DNA of 64,000 bases. It comes from Pseudocercospora fijiensis CIRAD86. Its lineage: Eukaryota > Ascomycota > Dothideomycetes > Mycosphaerellales > Mycosphaerellaceae. Below are positions 57,481 to 64,000 of this stretch, in pieces; within the stretch, counting starts at the first letter, position 1, and each line of letters begins with the position of its first letter. The DNA lies in NCBI RefSeq assembly GCF_000340215.1, contig NW_006921532.1, positions 6,848,550 to 6,912,549 of the forward strand, in the 5' to 3' direction. The notes beneath the pieces are model-generated. The model was not told where the DNA came from, did no database searches, and saw only the letters and a list, made by a program, of their open reading frames with translations. Position numbers and translations under genes: made by a program.

Positions 57481-60400
57481 CGATCGGCGCTCTAATTAGT
57501 TAGTTCGGATTCGGGCTCGGGTAGATCCGCTTCCGGCGGCGATAATTGCGATAGCATTATTACCGAGATTCGTATACTAGGTTGTCGTTGCCGGGTTGTT
57601 ATACTCGCTATCGCTTCGAGCATTCGCCTCCTTAGTATAGAGCCTAGAAACTTGCCTTAACGTACGGAGCGGCGTACCTCTAGATATAACCTATTTAAGC
57701 TATACTAACTTATAGCGCAGATTGCCGGTCTTATAACCGCGCTATAGCGTTTCCCGAAGAGCGCTTAGAAGTAGCAAGGATATCCTCGTAGGACTTGTAG
57801 CTAGTGTTTCCGATATAACTAGTAAATACGACTCGGTTACCCTTCTAGTTAGCGATAGTTCCTTCCTAGGAGCTATCGTCGTAGTTGCGCTAGATACCCC
57901 GGGTTATACGAGACTATAGACGACCTAGAATAATTAGCGTATTCGGGTTAGCGGCAATCTAGAAGGTAAAGGAAAAGCATATGCCGAAAGCGTCTACTAT
58001 AATATTATAGTAGGCACCTACTAGCGCAACCTCCCTATTTACTCCCTATATACTAAGGGAAATATCTCTATTTATTAGTAGTCGGAGCTATTTAGCCTAG
58101 CGCTTACTTATAATAAGTAACTCTAAACTATTATTAAGCATTACTAGTAACTACTAACTATAGCTTCCGATAGTAACTTAAATATAGATAGCGGGAACGA
58201 CGGTAAAGGAACGGGTAACTACGGAAAGGTCTATATTATTAGGGATAGAGTAAAGTTCCTTAGGTCGAGGAGGTCCTACTCGACCGATTTATTAGCTAGT
58301 AAATCGGACAGCCTTAATAGAAACTGAAACCGAAGCAGGGTCGGTATTATTATTATCCCCTCGGCCTATCTCCTTAATCCCCTCTTCGTTAGCATTATCG
58401 ATAGTCTCCTAGCTCTCGTAGGTTACTAATTCGCCTTCTACTAACTCCTAGGCCCCTAAAAATTTAGGAAGGAACTATAGGGAAGAGACGTCGATATAGT
58501 CCTCTCGCCCCTATTTACGTTAGAGGGCTACAAGGTCTTTTATAAAGGTAGCATCGTTAGGAATTCGGCTCTAGAACAGGTTAGTAGGCAAACTATATAC
58601 TAATAGCTCTCCTATAAACACGTTAGACTTAAGGTCTAGGAACTATAAAGCCTAGAAGAGAGCATTTGCCTTTATATCGTAGGAGTTAGTAGGCCCGGCA
58701 CTATACTTCTTTATATACCTATTAAAGCGAAAGCTCTTTAGGTCGGCTAACTTTCGTTTGTAGGCCGGCGGGTTAGCTAGGCCTAGGGTACTACTAAGGT
58801 CGGTAGTATTATCCTCTATATCGATATCCGGAGTCTCTAGGACCTCTAGAGAGGCTATACTAGCTCGGGTTGTACAGTCTTCGGCTGTCTAGAGTGTCTT
58901 AGTCTTAGCGACTAATTCTCGCTGTTTCTTAGCCTTATTAGCTGCCTGCTTCTTAAGTATCCTAGTAGGGGCTGCCGTACTAGGGCGGGTAGGGTTCTAC
59001 GGGCTCTTACCCTTGCCCTAGGACTAGGTTTAGGACGACTAAGTTTAGGACCTTATAGTAGCGTAGATATCTACGCTGTTCTTAGTAACCGCGTAAACAT
59101 TAGTAACTGCGTCCGGGTCCTAAGAAACAAAGTTAACTTTAATAGGCTTAGTAGTACCGTTACTACTCTGCTCCTTAACCTGTTTTACCCTAACCTTCTA
59201 AGTTTCTCGTTTAGCAATAGCGGCGAGGGTACTATTCCTAGTATCCTTAAACTCGATCTTGCTACTATACTTCTTCTCTAGAAGACTCCTTAGTTAAGGC
59301 AGCTTCGGGGCTCTACGATCCTACTCGAAGTCAATCTTATCGCCGGTATCGGTATAGTAGAACCGACTATTTACTTATATAACGAGCTTCCTCTTAAGAA
59401 GCTCTTTCTAGATAGGGCAGTCTAATTAAATATATTTGAAACCGCCGTATATCTAGTACTTGCTATCTAAGTTAGAATAGATCTTCCGTATAGTATAGAC
59501 GTTAACTAAAGGGGCCTTAGGGTAGTTAGGATCGGAGACCTAGTAGACTAGTAGTATATCCCTTAGTATACTAGTATTAAGGACCTCCCTAACTCGCTAT
59601 AGTGCTTTCGTATTAAGGTTGAGCTAGGCTAGGGATTTAGCTAAGTCCGCAACGTCCTAAGAATGCTTAGTAATAGTAGGAGTTACGGTACTAGGACTAC
59701 TTTGCGATTTAGGAAGAAACTTAAGCCCTCTAGTTCCCGAGGCATCGTTCCTTACCTAGGCTAGGTTATTCCGGTCCTCGCCGTAAATGAACTTCTTTAT
59801 ATCGGCGGAGCTATTAATATCGTCCTTAATAGCCTCTAGGACCTCTTTATACTTCCTAAAGGTCTCGGGATTAGCTTCGCTAAGCTTATAGCGACAGAAG
59901 ATACGCTTAGCCGTAGACTACGGCAACCCTTTAAGGAGTAGCCTCGTTCTCTAAGAATTCTCGAGGTCCTACTAGTCGATACCGTCCGCTAACTTAACAA
60001 ACTCGCGGACGTGCTCCTTTAGGTCGTTATCTTCGGTGCGCCTCTCTATATAGAGGTTCTTAAGCTACGTACGACTGCCTTTAATGCGACGGCTATCGCG
60101 ATCCCGATACTCCCTTATAAAGGCCTACTTAAAGACCTCCTAGTCGGTATTAGACTTGTCGTCCTTTTCTAGGTAGCTAACTAGGGTTCTAAGGGTTCGG
60201 TAAAGCTTAGTAATAGTAGTCCTTATAAGGGACCGGACCTTATACTAGTCCGACTCCTCTTCGAGTCCGTACTCGGCTAAGTTGTCCTTAAAGCGTTCTA
60301 CGTACGCCGTAGCGTTCTACCCTTCGAACAAAGGGTTCCTACTACTTCCCGGCTCTAGCGGGCGACGCCTATTCTAATAGAGAAGGTTAGTTTGCCCTTA

Positions 60401-60600
60401 AATTATCTTTATAACGATATTGTAGAGAGCCTCGGGCGTAGAAGGCTCGATAGCCCCTAGGTCGATAGCGCTTATAATAACTAGTCGTCGCCTGATTTCT
60501 TTGTTAATAGGGTCCGGTAGGTTATTAGATTCCGAAGATTCCGCTAATTCGTAATACTCGCTTTCGCTAGAGCTTATTCGATTGTTATAAAGTAGTTAAA
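57481..60600 (-). pseudogene. Element G gag-protease ORF, RIP-inactivated
   Basis: On the minus strand a long frame broken by TAG/TAA encodes a capsid-type Gag (AYVERFKDNLAEYGLEEESD, LIRTTITKLYRTLRTLVSYL). It is followed by a zinc knuckle at about 59420-59465 with C-x2-C-x4-H-x4-C spacing, in which both N-terminal Cys and the His have become Tyr. An aspartic-protease-like region follows at about 58000-58180 (LLVMLNN, with the expected catalytic Asp replaced by Asn). The same frame continues to the hairpin at 57456-57480, where the pol frame takes over. The start codon is uncertain. Confidence 0.6.
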
Positions 60601-60691
60601 ATAAAGTGCTATAGGAAAGTGTTTTTAGTATATATTGTAGGTTTGTTTCGATGTTACTATACGAGAAAATAGTGTGCTAGGCTGTTTTCTT

Positions 60692-60716
60692 CTAATATTA
60701 CCCCTAGGGTAGCATT
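60692..60716 (-). repeat. 25-bp near-palindrome, copy 7 (upstream of G gag)
   Basis: The minus strand reads AATGCTACCCT then AGGGGTAATATTAG. It sits in the leader about 100 bp before the first gag-like codons. Confidence 0.75.
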
Positions 60717-61388
60717 AGAGTTTAGCCTCCTAGGGGTCGCCTAGATACCCCTAGGAGCTTCAATTTAGTAAATTTAGACAAAAGCCGCTCGGAGGAAGGA
60801 ACTATAATCTCTATTTATACCTAGATCCTAGAAACTAGCTACTTTACTAACTATCGTTATCTCCTTTAGCTAGGCGGGGGGGCGGGGACCTTCTTTTTCT
60901 AGTAGAAGGCTAAGTACTATCCGAACGAGGTAGCGAATCCCGAAGCAATCTACCCGGTTAATAGGGGAACTGTCTAGGCATCCGACCTATAATCTAGAAA
61001 TTGCTATCGTATAGATAGTCTTAGTAAACTAAGCAAGGCCGATAGGTAATTAATCTATCTCCTCCTTAGGCGGGCGGTAGCTTATCTCGAGCAAGCGGTA
61101 CTAAATAGGTCTTCGACCTAGAGCCGAGTCCTTAGAAGCTAGCTATAGTTATAGACTAGGCCCTAAGCTGTAACAGTCCTAAGGGTTTATAGCTTTTCGG
61201 GGTTAAAGCGATGCCCTCGTTAAGAGGTTTCTCTGCTTGTCGTAACGGCCCCTTAAGATACTTCGGTATCGTCCGTATCGTAGGCTCTTATCGTGCCCTC
61301 GCTTCGGTTATAGCTATTCGTACCTAGAGACCACCTTTAATACACCCGAACCTGTTAGATATAAAGAGATAGCCCTACCTTCGGCTCT
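60717..61388 (-). other. Element G 5' leader
   Basis: About 670 bp lie between the 5' LTR and the hairpin before gag. It contains a second GC-rich inverted word (CCTAGGGG ... CCCCTAGG, 60727-60753) and a G-rich run (GGCGGGGGGGCGGGG, near 60870). No gene is seen. Confidence 0.5.
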
Positions 61389-61669
61389 AATAAAGGACGG
61401 AAACTAATACTACTACTACTACTTATAGCAATAGTATAGGCTACCGAGGGTAATATAACCTATAGCAATATAGGCAGCTATATTTAGCAAGATAGGATAA
61501 CGAGACTGTCGCTTAGGCTAATAACTAGAGCCCTATAACATAGGCATTGTAGAAGTGTAATATAAACAATATACTATACGAGGTTGATGATCTGTCTACT
61601 CTATAGAAGGAGGCCTCTTATATAGGCTCAAAACTGGCCTATAGGTATAGGGCCGGTTACTAGCTAATA
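61389..61669 (-). repeat. 5' LTR of element G
   Basis: This copy of the 281-bp repeat lies upstream of gag in element orientation. It carries the same TATATAA box (plus-strand GGCCTCTTATATAGGCTC, about 61611-61628), consistent with a promoter-bearing 5' LTR. Between it and gag is a leader of about 700 bp that contains one copy of the 25-bp hairpin motif. Confidence 0.72.
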
Positions 61670-64000
61670 TTAGTTTGCTAAGCAACTATACGAGTAGCAG
61701 GTTAGAACTATAGAATTAGTCGGTTTCTAACAAGTATAGGAATATATATGTAACTTAAAGCAAGCCCTTTTTAAGACTAGTACTAATAGAATTTTCGAAG
61801 ACTTTTATTTCGGACGTCTAATAAAGCATAATATACTATATATATACTTAGAGAGTATTTATAGCGCACTATATAGCGCCGTATAATAGCGGCATATTTT
61901 GTATATAGAAACGCTTATAGAGGATACTAAGAATATCTATCCTACTAGAATATCTATCCTACCTACTACTATCTCGAATTTAGATATTCTAACCCTTAAG
62001 AATCTAATCTAGGGCTTTAAAATCCTTACCTATAGTCGTAACGCGATTTACGTAGATAGCTATAAGGACAATAGCTAAAATAGTATTAGTATAGTTCCAA
62101 AAGAGGTAGTGGAATTTAGTAGGAAATTCTACCTAGATATCTTCCGCAGTTACTACTTTAATAGTAATAATACTACTATATATAGTCTAACTATCTAGTA
62201 TAAAGACCCGGCTAGAGGTACTAGCTATAGTAATCTTATAAGTAACCTAACTCTATTACTAGGAAATATAATAAATATCTATACTACGGTAGGCTATACT
62301 AAATAAGTTAGCTATTTAGTAGGAATAGGCCTACTACCGTCTCTATATACCGGCTCCGAGTGCCGACTATGCCTCTAGATTTAACTCCCCCCTATCTCGA
62401 AGGCTAAGGTACCGAGTAGAACCCCTATACCTTATATCTACTCGGTTATCGCGGAGCGCCTATAAGTAAGATATTAAAAAAGTATATAAAATATACGAGA
62501 AGAGCATCCTAGGATATAGGTCGTTAGTAAATAATAGTAGTACGCCTAGTTATTTATATAGTACGTTACTCTAAACGACTAGGAGCCTATATTATCTCGT
62601 ACTTCGCTTATAAGACTATATTATATACGACCGGGTAAGTATAGTAGGGAGGTAGAGGTAGTATCTTAGAACGAGGCTTCTATATATCTTAAAATCTCTT
62701 ATACGGGCTATACGTTCTTCTTCGTTAGACTCGTAGGTAGAGTCGTCGCTAGACTCTACTAACTTATACTATCGATCTCCTCCCTAGTTATCCTAGCTAT
62801 ACGAGTAGCGGTAAGCGATAATATCTAGATCGTATAACGATCTCTCTTCTTCTTTAGTTATATATACTTCTACTTCTTAGTATAGTTAAACTACGAATAC
62901 TATTAAGGCAAGCCGGGATATAGAAAGAAACTAGTCTAAATATAGCTCGTCTCTGTAATAATCGAGTAAACATAAGGCGCTAGGTTTCTACTTCGTACCT
63001 TATATCTAGGTATAACGCGGGAATAAAACTAGGAGTATAGCCGGTATATATAGCTAGTAAAAGGATGCGAAAATAGGCCTCCTCCTAGGTTAATAGAACG
63101 ACTAAATACAAATCCTAATTAATCCGCTATAAACCGACGCCAAATCTTAGCTAGAAGCTATATATTTTTATATTAAAGAGCAACCCGCTTCGTATAGATA
63201 GTAAGGAGGTTAGAAAGCTTAAACTCGGTTATAAGAAATATCTAGGGTTGCGTTAGTCTACTTTACCCCTCGCCTACGTTCGGGGATTTAAACTATACAT
63301 AAAGACGCACTTTCTAAGTAGGCTATACGTAAAAGTCGACGATAGCACTATTATAGAGTAAATATAATAGGAAACTAAATATAAGTACGATAAGAGATAA
63401 GAAACAGTAGATTTCCGCTATATTAGTAACTAGTAAATTGCGACTAAGGACCTTAATCTAGCCTCTTAGCAAAACTCTAGTCTACTATATAATCGATTAC
63501 TTTATATATCGGCCTATATATCTATTATATAATCTACTACCCTCTCCGCCCTCTCTGCCTTAGTTAACCGCTTAGTACGTACCCTCTTTATATTTTCGCC
63601 CTTTTTACGCCCTATACTAAGTTTTCTATACTCTTTATATACTAGAAAGAAAGAATGCGAGGAATACGCGCCTTAGAATAAGGTAGACTAGCTTACTAAG
63701 GATTATATAAGAAAACGGCGGTAGTAAAGTCTATAGCTATAATATACTCGGATAAGGCTATATATATAATATTTAGACTCGCGGTTCCTTACTATACCTA
63801 CCTAGATATCCGAATAGGACTAGAATATACGATTATATCGAGGTTTACGTATAGCCTACTAAGAAAGTGCGATTCTATATATAGTTGAAATCCCCGCGAC
63901 TACGGGATAAAGTATAACTAACGAAACCCCGGATACCTTCGTAGCTTTCGAGAGATTACTAATCGCTATAGCCGTAAATTATATACTAGACTTAAAATCT
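61670..64000. repeat. Unassigned decayed repeat DNA, right flank of element G
   Basis: RIP-mutated sequence of unknown origin. Plus-strand frames with coding character are visible at about 62010-62760 (SLPIVVTRFT, IPAPSADYASRFNSPLSRRL, SRSAYK) but carry many stops and match no family that I recognise. The element is cut by the window end. Confidence 0.4.

Larger units (their letters stand above)
23370..61669 (-). mobile_element. Element G: large Ty3/gypsy-type LTR retrotransposon with extra ORF, host of the nest
   Basis: The element is bounded by direct repeats 23370-23650 and 61389-61669 (281 bp each), read as LTRs. Between them, all on the minus strand, lie gag-protease, pol and a third ORF. 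After removing the LINE plus element C, and elements A and B with one copy of each duplication, it is about 12.3 kb. In its own orientation a polypurine tract (AAAGAAAGGGAGGG) directly precedes the downstream LTR, which begins TATTAG (TGTTAG before RIP). The outer flanks are ACTAA and ACTTA, so a target duplication is only 4 of 5. Uniting pol and ORF3 in one element is inferred from strand, order, the LTR pair and the shared 25-bp hairpin motif. Confidence 0.65.
19975..64000. repeat. RIP-mutated retrotransposon island
   Basis: From about 19,975 to the end the sequence changes abruptly. CpA and TpG become rare and TpA very common, while CpG-containing words such as CGCGAT and GTCGAC remain. 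Nearly all reading frames are broken by TAG or TAA at positions where Trp or Gln would be expected. Where two copies can be aligned by eye (LTR pairs, elements A and B) the differences are almost all C/T or G/A, mostly CA versus TA or TG versus TA. This is the signature of repeat-induced point mutation acting on CpA. No intact host gene is visible in this 44 kb. Confidence 0.93.

Noticed and set aside
19975..64000. CRISPR array or bacterial features
   Set aside because: Spliced eukaryotic genes and no regularly spaced repeats; the repeats present are LTRs, duplications and hairpins.

Overview
The window is fungal nuclear DNA, most likely a filamentous ascomycete of the Dothideomycetes (Mycosphaerellaceae-like). 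That placement is inference. It rests on short introns (50-77 bp) with GTRNGT donors and CTAAC/CTNAC branch signals, ascomycete-type NDC80, PEX14, COX16 and MEC1, small F-box genes, and a repeat block with heavy C-to-T mutation of the RIP type.

Layout. From 1 to about 19,970 is normal gene-bearing DNA. It holds NDC80 (kinetochore, minus) divergent from PEX14 (peroxisome import, plus), and COX16 (respiratory assembly, minus) divergent from MEC1/ATR (checkpoint kinase, plus, 2387 aa after splicing). Between these pairs (4.7-11.8 kb) lies a poorer stretch with two F-box-type genes, one of them frameshifted, a two-exon 135-aa hypothetical gene, a small Cys/His protein, a zinc-cluster remnant and another frameshifted ORF.

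From about 19,975 to the end no intact host gene is visible. The sequence is depleted in CpA/TpG and packed with TpA, and reading frames are broken mainly by TAG and TAA. It is a nest of retrotransposons. The outer element (called G here, minus strand, 23370-61669) has 281-bp LTRs. It measures about 12.3 kb once insertions are subtracted and carries gag-protease, pol and an unusual third large ORF. A Tad-like LINE (L, plus) sits inside ORF3. A chromodomain Ty3/gypsy element (C, minus) sits inside the LINE reverse transcriptase. Two related Ty3/gypsy elements (A and B, plus) sit in the pol of G. Each of A, B and C has exact 5-bp target duplications, and the host reading frame continues across every junction when one duplication is kept.

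The most unusual features are these. A 25-bp near-palindrome (AATGCTACCCC / GGGGTGYTATTAG halves) occurs seven times, mostly at retroelement ORF boundaries. Element C carries an antisense ORF with Zn(II)2Cys6 spacing. Elements A and B show 11-nt Tf1/sushi-like self-priming complementarity. G carries an unrecognised third ORF.
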